Below are positions 33,853 through 42,064 of a stretch of DNA of 57,309 bases, piece by piece. Origin of the DNA: Tychonema sp. LEGE 07203 (GTDB lineage Bacteria > Cyanobacteriota > Cyanobacteriia > Cyanobacteriales > Microcoleaceae); assembly GCF_015207285.1 (NCBI RefSeq), contig NZ_JADEXD010000015.1, forward strand, positions 1 to 57,309, written 5' to 3'. The number at the start of each line of letters is the position of its first letter. The stretch's first letter is position 1. The notes below the pieces were generated by a model. That model was not told the DNA's origin, ran no database searches, and saw only the letters and a list, made by a program, of their open reading frames with translations. Position numbers and translations under genes: made by a program.

Positions 33853-35792
33853 GGCTCTTCCCCCTTGATTAACCTTTCAAGCATCTCTCTGGCTTCGGAA
33901 TATACCGCATGATTCCTTCCCCCTGGACGCACACCCCAAAGCAGCCAGATTGTTTTTTCCTTGCCTAAATCTTGGGCAATTATTAACCGCGCCAGTTGCA
34001 CCCGCTCGGAGTGTTCCGAGAGCGGAAATTCAGCAGAGAATACAGGCTGGGAAGCTTCCGCTAGCACTTCAGTCAAAAGAGCTTCCAAGCGTTCCACCCT
34101 TGTTCCATCAGGGCTTTCGGGGTTTGCTGGCTCGGAGTGCGGAACGTTCCGGGGGCTTCCGGTTGTTCCGGTGGAAGGGTTGATTTGGGCTTTAGGAACA
34201 TCGGCAACTGCGGACTTATGCACGTCAATTTTGGGCATCAAGCCTAATACTGGATTCCCAATAGTAGAGAGAATGATTGGGGTTTGCTCAGTCATTGAAG
34301 GTTCAATCAGTAACTTCAAATCCGATGCTAATCTGTCCCTGGTTTCCTTGCTTGCGATGACGTTCGGGTTGTTGAGCATTTGCTCGATTACGCCGTAAGA
34401 CCCTTGCTCTTCATCGTTGCTCGTAGTCCTCACCAAACCTTGAGCTAATAAAGCTAGGTTAAGCCGGATATTGGAGTCAGCAACCCCACTAGAGGCGATG
34501 TTGAAGGATTGAGTACAAATGAAGTATCCGACATTGTACTGACCGCCAACAGTCGCTATCATTCCCAACTTAGCTGCGACTGACTCCCAGATAGCAGAAT
34601 TCCTTTTTTGGGACAAACATTGATGAGTCGCAAACCAATCCTCAAGAATTAGCTTGATAGGTCGATTCCGGTACGTTTCCTCTGTTGCTGGCTTGGACTT
34701 TCTGACTAGCAACTTTTCGTAAACTTCATCCAGAAATCTCATCGACTGTTCAATTTGTAGGGGGTCAAACACCGTCAGACGATTGCTACGAACCCCTGGG
34801 AAGTCCTCATACTTCTGCGAGATAACGTAAATGTCAGACCGTGGAAATCTCGTTATCAAGTCCCCTAACCACTTGTGCAGAGTGTGTGTTTTTCCGCACC
34901 GGGTAGGAGCTGCTAGGAAAATTGATGTATTGATGCCCGCTAAAGAATTCAAGACTTTAGCGGCTATTTGTCGGGATATCTCAAGGTTGGGATTTGGCTC
35001 AATGGCTGGTGCTGCGACTGACTGATCCACTTTGTCGCCGGGGTTATTGATGCCTGCCAGAGTTTGTGTCAGGGACAACAGGAACGGAGTCTTTTGATTC
35101 CGCAAGAACTCCATATATTCTTGCTTTTTGTCATCCGACAGTCCTGCCGTTTCCGCCTCAAAGATGGCTTCCTCAGCATCTAGTTGAGCGATTTTGATGT
35201 CAGCCTCACCTAATACTTCGCACTGTTTGAGTACCACGGCCCGATCGTTCGCAGCAGCTTCTAAGTCAGCTTGCAGGTGAACTTCAGAGATTGCAACACC
35301 GCGATAATCCTCCAACAACTCCCCGCGAGCCGTGATTTCGCCTTTCGCTAAGTCGCGTTTTTGGGCGATGGCTTCATAGCCGGCAAGTTGGCGCTCGGAG
35401 TTTTGCAAGCTCCGCAACCCCACTCCCGCAGCACCAAAACTACAGGCAGAAAGCAACATCCACAGCGCTTTATGGGGATTAGTTGCGGGGATGGACTTAC
35501 GAAAAACTACCTCACCGGGGATGCCGTCCGCTTTCCACTGTTGGGCGTGGTACTCGGTCATCAGGTAGGACTTGCCAGATTTGTCGGCACATTGCAGTGT
35601 CTGTTTGTTGCGGATGCAGACTTGTACCGTATCGCTTGCCGTCCCCTTGAGAGCTTGTGCGCCGCCAAGTACCCCTAGCGTTAGCGCGATCGCCACTGCC
35701 GACAGTTTGGTCGTTACCGAAAATCCCTCAAAAGTCAACAGCAGTGCGCGATTCGATTTAAGTAACTGAGCGTGTTTTGCGGTTAGTGCCAT
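33849..35792 (-). CDS. Membrane-anchored P-loop ATPase (FtsK/HerA/VirD4-like)
   Basis: 647 residues from the ATG at 35792. AAAGGAGGG lies 7 bases upstream and the start overlaps the previous stop (TAATG); the upstream TTG at 35828 is inside the previous gene. Two hydrophobic segments (about residues 30-50 and 105-125) flank a small outside domain with Cys residues. A coiled coil (about 130-220) leads to the ATPase core: Walker A APTRCGKTHT (about 295), Walker B IKLILEDWFA (about 380) and a sensor-like YFICTQSFN (about 425). It resembles motor ATPases that pump DNA through membranes. The C-terminal 100 residues contain a Pro/Ser linker and a wHTH-like end (AEFPLSEHSERVQLARLI). It may be a conjugation or segregation motor; no relaxase was found nearby. 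Confidence 0.75.
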   Translation of the reverse strand: MALTAKHAQLLKSNRALLLTFEGFSVTTKLSAVAIALTLGVLGGAQALKGTASDTVQVCIRNKQTLQCADKSGKSYLMTEYHAQQWKADGIPGEVVFRKSIPATNPHKALWMLLSACSFGAAGVGLRSLQNSERQLAGYEAIAQKRDLAKGEITARGELLEDYRGVAISEVHLQADLEAAANDRAVVLKQCEVLGEADIKIAQLDAEEAIFEAETAGLSDDKKQEYMEFLRNQKTPFLLSLTQTLAGINNPGDKVDQSVAAPAIEPNPNLEISRQIAAKVLNSLAGINTSIFLAAPTRCGKTHTLHKWLGDLITRFPRSDIYVISQKYEDFPGVRSNRLTVFDPLQIEQSMRFLDEVYEKLLVRKSKPATEETYRNRPIKLILEDWFATHQCLSQKRNSAIWESVAAKLGMIATVGGQYNVGYFICTQSFNIASSGVADSNIRLNLALLAQGLVRTTSNDEEQGSYGVIEQMLNNPNVIASKETRDRLASDLKLLIEPSMTEQTPIILSTIGNPVLGLMPKIDVHKSAVADVPKAQINPSTGTTGSPRNVPHSEPANPESPDGTRVERLEALLTEVLAEASQPVFSAEFPLSEHSERVQLARLIIAQDLGKEKTIWLLWGVRPGGRNHAVYSEAREMLERLIKGEEP

Positions 35793-36346
35793 TACTTGCG
35801 CCCTCCTTTGAGTTTGAGAACTAGACAAAAAACGATGATGGAAAGCGCTAGAGGGGGAAAGTAGTTCAGGTACAGCATCGGATTCGTTGGCTTACCCGCT
35901 GCCCTAATTTGTTCAATACCTGTGGTGATACGTGCTTTTGCCCCTGATGCTTGCTGCGATTCGGAGATAGGTTCGGCAAGACTGGCAATCATGCTCCCAG
36001 TTACTCCCAGTCCGACAATTGCAGAAGTCCAGCGGTTGCCTGATTGCCCGGTAATCTTGGCTGCTAAATAAATCTGATAGAGTCCGATCGCGAATACTGA
36101 CCCGCCCGCGACTTGCATTGAATGAAAGGCGAAAACCACTGCCGAACCTAGTGCTGCGGGTGCTGCGACTTCGCAGAAATTGGCGGCATCTCGGTAGTTG
36201 CGTTCGGCGTTAGTCTCTGGCAATGGGTCAATAGTCGGTGCTGTAGCTTGCCGATATTGCTGTTGTTGTGGCTGTTGTGGCTGTTGTTGTTGCTGAATGC
36301 CCCCTCCCGTAAAGGAAAGGGGACTTGACCCGATGAATTCGTGCAT
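35792..36346 (-). CDS. Membrane protein with Gln-rich N-terminus
   Basis: 184 residues. The start, MHEFIGSSPLSFTGGG, is followed by a poly-Gln/Pro stretch (residues 18-32). Two to three hydrophobic segments come next (AAPAALGSAVVFAFHSMQV, VFAIGLYQIYLAA, SAIVGLGVTGSMIASLA), and a last one (PPLALSIIVFCLVLKLKG) ends in a basic tail. It is one base away from the ATPase in the same operon and is the probable membrane partner of that motor. No family was recognised. Confidence 0.7.
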   Translation of the reverse strand: MHEFIGSSPLSFTGGGIQQQQQPQQPQQQQYRQATAPTIDPLPETNAERNYRDAANFCEVAAPAALGSAVVFAFHSMQVAGGSVFAIGLYQIYLAAKITGQSGNRWTSAIVGLGVTGSMIASLAEPISESQQASGAKARITTGIEQIRAAGKPTNPMLYLNYFPPLALSIIVFCLVLKLKGGRK

Positions 36347-36364
36347 TAGTCAGTCCCCTTTTGT

Positions 36365-37085
36365 TTAACGGTTGAAGTTGATTAAATTTGCGAACCAGCC
36401 ACCAAATCCTCTAGCCGTACCAGTTGCTGACACGCCGTTAGTTGGGTTTGATTGCCCGCCAACCATCACTGGCACTTTGTCTTGAATACCTTGGCTTGTT
36501 CCATTTGTTGCTCTATTTAGCAATTCTTGGCGCTTTGCCCTAAGCCCTTCTTGGATTGATTGACGTGTTGCTGCAACCGCCCCCCCTGTTGGCTATCGCC
36601 CCCATCTTGTTCTCATGCGCCCACATCTGAGCTTGTAAATCTTGCTGGAGTTCGTGGGCAATTTCGGTCAATCCCTTCTGCCTTTTGTCCTCAATCTTGA
36701 GCATGGTTGCCCGGTCTTTGGCATCCAGCAATTCCATCTCGGAACCAAACTCCGCATTGAGTTTGCGTATTTTAGCGATGGCATTTGCAACTTTAGATCC
36801 AAATGTTTTCCGTAATTCTGTCCATGTCACTTGCCCTTCAGCAACTTTCGCCATTGCTTCAAAGTAGGTGCGGGCGTTGTTTAAGAATGGTTCCAGAACT
36901 AAGGCAAGCTGTTCAGCATTATTTGCTTTGTCGGCAAAGGCTTCGAGCTGGCTAACATCCGATAGATAGGAGATGATGTCAGATTCTACACCGCCCCATT
37001 CTGAAGCTTTCTCATCAATGTGTGGGCTGTGTCCGGCGGCTGGATTGGCGATCGCCAAACTGCTGTTGTTACGTCCAAAATCCAT
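36365..37085 (-). CDS. Helical operon protein, frame broken at a G7 run
   Basis: From the ATG at 37085 (MDFGRNNSSLAIANPAAG) about 160 residues of charged helix follow. At 36580-36586 a run of seven G (minus strand) throws the frame to an early stop at 36540. With six G the frame continues AVAATRQSIQEGLRAKRQEL, through VPVMVGGQSNP, to GGWFANLINFNR and a TAA at 36365-36367. That gives about 239 residues and fills the gap before the next gene exactly. It may be a homopolymer sequencing error, a real mutation or slippage control. It may be peripheral to the neighbouring membrane protein. No domain was recognised. Confidence 0.65.
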
Positions 37086-37146
37086 ATAAAATGTCCTTAG
37101 ATGAGTCCCCCAGCGCAAGCTAGGGGAAGAATTACGAGCCAGTCGG

Positions 37147-37527
37147 TTACTTTCTCAGGGCGATCGGCTGGCTTTGATTTGTCATTTGGTTGAGCTTGTC
37201 GGATACTCGATCGGCTGCCTCGTGTCCGACATGGGATAAAAACTCCCCGCGTCGCCAACTTTCCGAAAGTTCGATCGCACGTTCTAAGTCGAGCCCAACT
37301 GCGACATACTGGCACTCAGGAAAGTCCATCTCTTCGGATTCATCCTCTGGCATAGCTTGCCAGCCGATGATGAAATTTTCGATTGTTTGTCGCTGTTCGG
37401 GAGAGAAGCGGGTATCAGGGGCCAGATTATCAAAGATTTCGAGATAAGAGGCCAGCCGATAAAGGGCATCATCCCCGCAATCAGGGATAAGAGCGATCTG
37501 AGCATCTATGTAGCTAGAATTTTTCAT
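37147..37527 (-). CDS. Hypothetical acidic protein, operon member
   Basis: 126 residues with a good ribosome-binding site (GAGGGATT) upstream of the ATG. The sequence is helical and acidic (YRLASYLEIFDNL, QAMPEDESEEMDFPE, LDLERAIELSESWRRGEF) with no known motif. It lies 5 bases after the 58-residue gene and 61 bases before the next, so it belongs to the ATPase operon. Confidence 0.7.
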   Translation of the reverse strand: MKNSSYIDAQIALIPDCGDDALYRLASYLEIFDNLAPDTRFSPEQRQTIENFIIGWQAMPEDESEEMDFPECQYVAVGLDLERAIELSESWRRGEFLSHVGHEAADRVSDKLNQMTNQSQPIALRK

Positions 37528-37531
37528 CTTT

Positions 37532-37708
37532 TTAATCCCTCAAGCTTTGAATTTGTCCGATTATTTCAATCCCCTTCGCGTCGGTAATTCCTTCTTCTCT
37601 CAGGCTTTGGGCTGCCACTAGAACAGCATCCTGAGATTTCTTGGCACTGACATTAAACACTCGCGGGGTGTTGCTTTCGCGTTGCACTTGAACTTTGTAA
37701 AAAGCCAT
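37532..37708 (-). CDS. 58-residue small protein, operon member
   Basis: MAFYKVQVQRESNTPRVFNV, SAKKSQDAVLVAAQSLREEG, then ITDAKGIEIIGQIQSLRD. The layout strand-strand-helix-strand suggests a tiny alpha/beta domain. The ATG lies 2 bases after the HTH gene stop, and the stop falls 5 bases before the next start. It has tight spacing on both sides and normal composition, so it is a real gene in spite of its size. Confidence 0.75.
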   Translation of the reverse strand: MAFYKVQVQRESNTPRVFNVSAKKSQDAVLVAAQSLREEGITDAKGIEIIGQIQSLRD

Positions 37709-37710
37709 AA

Positions 37711-38247
37711 TTACGACTCCTGTAAGTCTGCAAGGCCGGCTTTGACTTCTTCGGTAAAGCCCATCCGCACCTCTGCCGCTGCCTGTTTTCCTAATGCGCG
37801 CCCCAGTTCTCGGTAATTGTTCAGTAACCCAGATTTAAAGGAAGCAATTTGGGTCAGGTTGCTGTCAGCCACAGTTGCAGCAGTGGTAGCGATTTGGTTA
37901 TGTTGCCCCAAATAAACAATTGCTGACGATGCTGAGACAGATGGCGCGGCCGGTGTCTTTTCCACTAAGTTGCGGAGTTCGGTAAATTTTCCATCGTTCA
38001 GGAGTTCGATCGCGTCCAAGGCAATTTGAGAATACTTGGTCGCTCTCGCACCACCGCGTCGCAGGGCTTTGATGTCAATGCCGTAGATGCCCTGCAATTT
38101 AGCGATCGCCTTTTGCAGTCCCGACTTGTTCAAATTAAGAATCCGCTGCACTTGCGCCGCTGAGTACCAACGTTCAATCGATTCTTCCTTTGGAGTATCG
38201 ATTTCTGTAACCTCTACGTCAATCACAGCCTGGTTTTCAAGTTCCAT
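37711..38247 (-). CDS. HTH regulator of the WYSA family (module 1), first gene of the ATPase operon
   Basis: 178 residues. The central part, RWYSAAQVQRILNLNKSGLQ ... KLQGIYGIDIKALRRGGARATKYSQIAL, is shared with the 40213 gene and looks like a MerR/excisionase-type winged helix that reads DNA. The C-terminal 75 residues (NLTQIASFKSGLLNNYRELG) are extra relative to the paralogue. It faces an RHH gene across 171 bp that contain ATCGAT palindromes and a 9-bp inverted repeat, so it probably regulates both directions. Confidence 0.7.
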   Translation of the reverse strand: MELENQAVIDVEVTEIDTPKEESIERWYSAAQVQRILNLNKSGLQKAIAKLQGIYGIDIKALRRGGARATKYSQIALDAIELLNDGKFTELRNLVEKTPAAPSVSASSAIVYLGQHNQIATTAATVADSNLTQIASFKSGLLNNYRELGRALGKQAAAEVRMGFTEEVKAGLADLQES

Positions 38248-38277
38248 AGTTTCGCCGGCTTTAGGAGAATCAATTCA

Positions 38278-38352
38278 GAATCGATTTGGAATCGATTCGC
38301 TATGTGTGCTATTTTAGTCTCAGCTTACATCATTTGTCAATAGTGATGTAAG
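38278..38352. promoter_or_regulatory. Divergent operator region of module 1
   Basis: GAATCGATTC (38289-38298) is a perfect palindrome, with a near copy at 38278-38287. CTTACATCA (38324-38332) and TGATGTAAG (38344-38352) are perfect inverted arms. ATCGAT palindromes also precede the paralogous HTH gene at 40213. Confidence 0.65.
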
Positions 38353-38418
38353 TGATGCTAAATTTTTGTATTAGGAGACTTTTGCGGATAATGGTGAATA
38401 TGTAGACACCACAAAGCA

Positions 38419-38652
38419 ATGACCACTAAAAGGCCACGAACTACCATCAGCTTTGACGATGATGAATATGCAGAATTAAAAGAATGGGCGGATTCTGAAT
38501 ATCGCACCATCCCTCAATTAGTTCTGGTTTTTGTCAAAAGGGCGCTGGAGGAACGAAGAGAACGCAACGGCCAAGACTCGCAGACAGTAACCGTCGCGTC
38601 TACAACAGTAAGACCGACTGCAACAGCGAAAGCTAAGCGGAAAGGCAACTAG
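38419..38652 (+). CDS. RHH (CopG-like) DNA-binding protein, module 1
   Basis: 77 residues: RPRTTISFDDDEYAELKEWA forms the strand and first helix, RTIPQLVLVFVKRALEERRE the second. The tail is Thr/Ala/Lys-rich and ends AKAKRKGN. The gene in module 2 (40385-40636) has the same plan and the same AKAKRG-type end. It is likely a repressor of the module. Confidence 0.75.
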   Translation: MTTKRPRTTISFDDDEYAELKEWADSEYRTIPQLVLVFVKRALEERRERNGQDSQTVTVASTTVRPTATAKAKRKGN

Positions 38653-38712
38653 AGGTGCTAGTTAATGTCTAGCGCTTCTCTAACAAATGTCAAGCATTGG
38701 AGAAAAAACTTA

Positions 38713-39405
38713 GTGACCGAATCAGTTAGAGCCACCCGCGCCATAGTACAGATAGGCTCTCTCACAGTCGATGGGTTCATGCTGCCAGACGGCAATTACC
38801 GCATGAGCCAGACACAGGCGGCGGAATGTGTTGGAAAACCTGAAATTAACGCCCGACGGTTTTTGAGTTCGCGGTTTCTTGAAGGTAAACCGTTTGCGTT
38901 GATTGACGTGGAAACGCCTTGTGTGATAAGAGGCGCAACGAGAATTCGGGCAGTCTCATTCGACCAAGTTGTCGAGTATTGGCAACATCAGGTTAGGTTG
39001 GGCAATCAAAAAGCTGTGGCTCTCCTAACCCAGCTTTCACGCAACGTCACACCTGGACTAGAACAATTCAAAGGAATGCGTGTCGTTTCAGTTGCCAAAC
39101 AACGAGTTAAACGCGAACAAGACTACGAGAAGTGGTATGTTAACCAACTTCAAGTAGAGATTGGAGGTGAAACTGAAGTCCTGACTCCTGCTGGTTCAAT
39201 TGACCTGTTAACGACTTCTCAACTAATCGAAGTCAAGCATATCAAGAACTGGAAGACTGCGATTGGGCAAGTCCTGGTTTACAGTGCATATTACCCATCG
39301 CACGAAAAACGAATTCATCTCTTTGGAACCTGTCACGAGTCATTCCTAGATACCGTTAAGCAACACTGCCAAAGACAAAACATTGTTTTGACATGGGAAC
39401 TATAA
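38713..39405 (+). CDS. Module 1 effector: KilA-N-like domain plus PD-(D/E)XK-like nuclease domain
   Basis: 230 residues from the GTG at 38713, with GGAG ten bases upstream; the same start context (GGAGAAAAAACTTAGTGACC) occurs in module 2, which decides it over the ATG at 38665. Residues about 10-120 (DGFMLPDGNYRMSQTQAAE, FDQVVEYW, GNQKAVALL) are shared with module 2 and look like a phage-antirepressor/KilA-type domain. Residues about 150-230 add a nuclease-like core: GSIDLLT, then IEVKHIKNWKTAIGQVLVY, with Asp, Glu and Lys of the PD-(D/E)XK pattern and the following Gln. A sequence-dependent nuclease or decoy role is possible. Confidence 0.6.
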   Translation: MTESVRATRAIVQIGSLTVDGFMLPDGNYRMSQTQAAECVGKPEINARRFLSSRFLEGKPFALIDVETPCVIRGATRIRAVSFDQVVEYWQHQVRLGNQKAVALLTQLSRNVTPGLEQFKGMRVVSVAKQRVKREQDYEKWYVNQLQVEIGGETEVLTPAGSIDLLTTSQLIEVKHIKNWKTAIGQVLVYSAYYPSHEKRIHLFGTCHESFLDTVKQHCQRQNIVLTWEL

Positions 39406-39749
39406 CCGCACTCGAACGAACGACACTTTTGGATTCAAAAGCTATCAAAGCTTTACTGGGTCAAGGTTATACGCCCGACACTATTGAGATTGAAAGCTCC
39501 GATCAACTTCGCGGTCAAAGTCGATTCAATGCCCTTCCCTTAGAAGTGGCTACTGCTTACTGGCTTACTCAGGCCGGCGAAGGAAAGAAACAAGCATTGA
39601 GCTTAGTTTGGGCGCTGCTGACTGAAACCCTAGAACGTCGCTTTGACACTGCTTTTAGCATCACTCGCACCGAGCAGGAGCGAGACGAATTGCTCAGTCA
39701 GCGAGTTCAACAGCTTGAGCGCGATATCCGAGAGGCATTCGCTTGTTGA
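39393..39749 (+). CDS. Module 1 accessory protein, C-terminus frameshifted
   Basis: 118 residues; the ATG overlaps the previous gene by 13 bases. FNALPLEVATAYWLTQAGEG and ALLTETLERRFDTAF match the middle of the module 2 protein (LDSRFRDAFG). After EQERDELLSQRVQQLERDIREAF the frame stops. The adjoining frame reads VDDRARIERDHYERLLRENG and IPGTGDESG to a TGA at 39849, so one base change has clipped the natural end. Confidence 0.55.
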   Translation: MGTITALERTTLLDSKAIKALLGQGYTPDTIEIESSDQLRGQSRFNALPLEVATAYWLTQAGEGKKQALSLVWALLTETLERRFDTAFSITRTEQERDELLSQRVQQLERDIREAFAC

Positions 39750-39871
39750 CGATCGAGCCAGAATCGAACGCGACCACTACGAACGGTTGCTTAGAGAAAA
39801 CGGCATCGACCCTTGGAAAATTCCGGGGACAGGCGATGAGTCTGGCTGAGCGGCAGCAACAGCAAAACTGA

Positions 39872-40213
39872 CTATCCCGTCTCAGCTATTCCGCCGATCG
39901 AGGGAGAAGATGCGGCGGGGGATGCTTCTACTAATTTCCGCAATTCGCTAAGCTTCCCTGCATTCAGCAATTTGCAAGCTTTCAGGGCAAGCTCAGAGTA
40001 TTGAGTGGCCCGTGCAGCGCCACGGCGTAAGGTTGCGATATCGAGGCCGTAGATGCTCTGGAGTTTGGAAATCGATTGCTGCAATCCCGCTTTGCTCAGT
40101 TTCAGCAGCCCTTGGATTTGTTGGGCGGAGTACCATTCTTCAGCATCCTCTGGCTCAGAGTCAATCGATAATTCGGCTTCAACGTCAATTACAGCAAGGT
40201 TTTCGGATTCCAT
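39872..40213 (-). CDS. HTH regulator of the WYSA family (module 2)
   Basis: 113 residues, shorter than the 38247 protein. The shared block EEWYSAQQIQGLLKLSKAGL ... SKLQSIYGLDIATLRRGAARATQYSELAL is about two-thirds identical to it by eye. The C-terminal extension is missing. It faces the RHH gene at 40385 across a region with ATCGAT palindromes, repeating the layout of module 1. Confidence 0.7.
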   Translation of the reverse strand: MESENLAVIDVEAELSIDSEPEDAEEWYSAQQIQGLLKLSKAGLQQSISKLQSIYGLDIATLRRGAARATQYSELALKACKLLNAGKLSELRKLVEASPAASSPSIGGIAETG

Positions 40214-40240
40214 CGTTTAGTCTGTTTTAAAAACGACATT

Positions 40241-40268
40241 TATCGATAAAAACGATTTCTATCGATGT
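40241..40268. promoter_or_regulatory. Operator region of module 2 (ATCGAT palindromes)
   Basis: TTATCGATAA (40241-40250) is a perfect palindrome and TATCGATG follows at 40261-40268, with ACGATTTC between. The ATCGAT core is shared with module 1. Confidence 0.6.
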
Positions 40269-40384
40269 GTGTTAATATAGCAGATAGCTTCGGAAGCCGT
40301 TAAACATCTTATGAAGCTATCCCAGAATCACCATTGAGGACAGCTTCTGCGGTTTACTGAAAATATTTGAGATCTTCGGAGCTT

Positions 40385-40636
40385 ATGGGAGTTACTAAAA
40401 AAGCGAAAATTACATTTACTTGTGAGCCAAGTCTTAAGGACGGTTTAGAGGTATGGGCACAATCAGAAAGTCGCACTCTCTCAAATTTGATAGAGATGAT
40501 TGTTCGACAAGCTTATCAAGAACGCTCTACTCCCGATCGCCCATCCGATCGCCCCCCTGAACCGCAGCCAACACAAGCAAAGCCAGCAACAGCAGCGAAA
40601 GCTAAGCGGGGCAAGGCAAGTAAGGGTGCTAGTTAA
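40385..40636 (+). CDS. RHH (CopG-like) DNA-binding protein, module 2
   Basis: 83 residues from the ATG at 40385, with CGGAG just upstream. The body is KAKITFTCEPSLKDGLEVWA, then RTLSNLIEMIVRQAYQER, the usual strand-helix-helix, followed by a Pro/Ala-rich tail ending KAKRGKASKGAS. It is followed, as in module 1, by GGTGCTAGTTAATGTCTAGC, a CTAG motif like those in the arrays at 27-30 kb. Confidence 0.75.
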   Translation: MGVTKKAKITFTCEPSLKDGLEVWAQSESRTLSNLIEMIVRQAYQERSTPDRPSDRPPEPQPTQAKPATAAKAKRGKASKGAS

Positions 40637-40683
40637 TGTCTAGCAACTATTTAGTAAATGTCTAGCCAAGGAGAAAAAACTTA

Positions 40684-41223
40684 GTGACCGAACCAATCAA
40701 AGCCATAAACGCCACCATCGAATTAAGCGATACCTTGTCAATTGACGGGTACATGATGCCAAACGGCGAATTCCGAGCGGGTGCAGTCAGCGTATCCGCA
40801 GTAATGGGTTACAAACGTAACTGGCTTTTGGAGATCGAGGATAAGTCCCCAGATAAGCTAAAAGCGTTATCAGACAAAGGTTATAGAGGCACGAGTCTGA
40901 TACCAGTTCAAAGGGCTGGTAGAGGCGGAAGTAACAAAGCTCGAACTATCAGCCTCAAAGACCTCACCACGCTAATAACGGTTGAAGCGCTTGCTGGCAA
41001 CAAACGAGCGATCGCCCTTCAAGCAGCCTTCACCCTAGAAGGACTGGACTCTCGGTTCCGAGATGCTTTTGGAGTACAGCAGCGGACACCGGATGAAAAG
41101 CGGCGGTTCTTTGGCCTGACTTTTGAGGAGTTTCTTGAGGCATTAGCTGAAAATCGGGCTGAGCTAGAACAGTTGCGGCTACCGGGCGATGACTTGTATT
41201 ACCCAGAGGGCGATGAGGAGTGA
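40684..41223 (+). CDS. Module 2 KilA-N-like protein without nuclease domain
   Basis: 179 residues from a GTG with a GGAG box, the same start context as the 38713 gene. IELSDTLSIDGYMMPNGEFR aligns with the module 1 protein; KARTISLKDLTTLITVEALA and LEGLDSRFRDAFGVQQRTPD align with the module 1 accessory gene. It therefore looks like the ancestral arrangement in which both parts are one protein, lacking the nuclease. Just after the stop, ATTCCGGGGACAAACGATGA still reads IPGTNDESG, the same end as in module 1, so a few residues have been lost. Confidence 0.6.
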   Translation: MTEPIKAINATIELSDTLSIDGYMMPNGEFRAGAVSVSAVMGYKRNWLLEIEDKSPDKLKALSDKGYRGTSLIPVQRAGRGGSNKARTISLKDLTTLITVEALAGNKRAIALQAAFTLEGLDSRFRDAFGVQQRTPDEKRRFFGLTFEEFLEALAENRAELEQLRLPGDDLYYPEGDEE

Positions 41224-41265
41224 CCCTTGGGCATTCCGGGGACAAACGATGAGTCTGGTTGAGTT

Positions 41266-41749
41266 ACTATCAAGGTTCTCCCAGCTGATCGCCCGTGGGC
41301 ATCGCGACTGTGGGAGTGATCAGCTACCTATTAAATAGATCGTTTACGGTTTTATTAGGGGTGAGAATACCACTTTATGTAAAGTGGTAAATACGCTAAA
41401 TCACCGATGCCTACTGGTTTCTCGATCCAATTCTCTGGTATTTTTTGGTGGATTATAAGGCTGTCAAAATACACCATATCTCTAAAAAAATCAATAAACG
41501 CTCGACTGATATATAGTCGTCTATCTACGCGGGTAGCTAATTTTTTAGACAAAGGCGCGATGGCTGTCCGATCGAATCTGCGCGGTCTGGAGGATTTTCG
41601 GGTTTAGATTTTGCCAACCTTGGCATGACACCTACTCCCTAGTTTTGAGCCAATCACTCCAGACGTTTGGAAAATTAGTTTGAGTGTTCGATCGCAATAA
41701 ACTTTTGTAGTGTAAGATATGAGGAAACAACGCTCTTTTTTAAGTTCGT
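41266..41749. other. Non-coding stretch with a 10-bp hairpin
   Basis: No convincing gene; two overlapping 65-codon frames on opposite strands (41355-41607) lack start signals. TACCACTTTA (41368-41377) and TAAAGTGGTA (41380-41389) form a perfect dyad with a 2-base centre, and contain CCACTT, the core of the iterons in the replication gene. Confidence 0.5.
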
Positions 41750-41953
41750 ATGTCGCAAGAAACTCAAAAAGTATTCCCCCGAATGACGTGCAGCCTCAGC
41801 AATGAATTACTGCACGACATAGACAAGATTTGCTACGAACATCGGGTAAATAGATCGGAATTTGTTCGGGAAGCCCTAACAACCTATCTCAAATACTTTC
41901 ACGCACAAGCTCACAAAATCAACACATCAAACGAAGAATCCCTAGTAGTCTAA
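41750..41953 (+). CDS. RHH protein upstream of the replication gene
   Basis: 67 residues: FPRMTCSLSNELLHDIDKIC is the strand and first helix, RVNRSEFVREALTTYLKYFH the second, a classic CopG/NikR N-terminal type. CopG-type proteins placed upstream of rep genes repress plasmid copy number, and that is the likely job here. It is followed by two inverted repeats and then the replication gene. Confidence 0.75.
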   Translation: MSQETQKVFPRMTCSLSNELLHDIDKICYEHRVNRSEFVREALTTYLKYFHAQAHKINTSNEESLVV

Positions 41954-42000
41954 GGGCTTCTAGGGATTTAAATTGTTTGAAATTGTTTGAAATACACTCC

Positions 42001-42064
42001 CAACTTTGTTGATTATCGGGCAAGACTAGCAACAAAGTTGGACTCTTCCACATCAGAGATGTGG
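42001..42064. promoter_or_regulatory. Two hairpins in the replication-gene leader
   Basis: CAACTTTGTT (42001-42010) pairs with AACAAAGTTG (42031-42040). CCACATC (42048-42054) pairs with GATGTGG (42058-42064). Tandem hairpins before a plasmid rep gene commonly host antisense or attenuation control; no antisense promoter could be assigned. Confidence 0.6.

Noticed and set aside
41355-41607. Two overlapping 65-codon frames on opposite strands
   Set aside because: Neither has a start signal or family resemblance; the stretch is AT-rich intergenic DNA with a hairpin.
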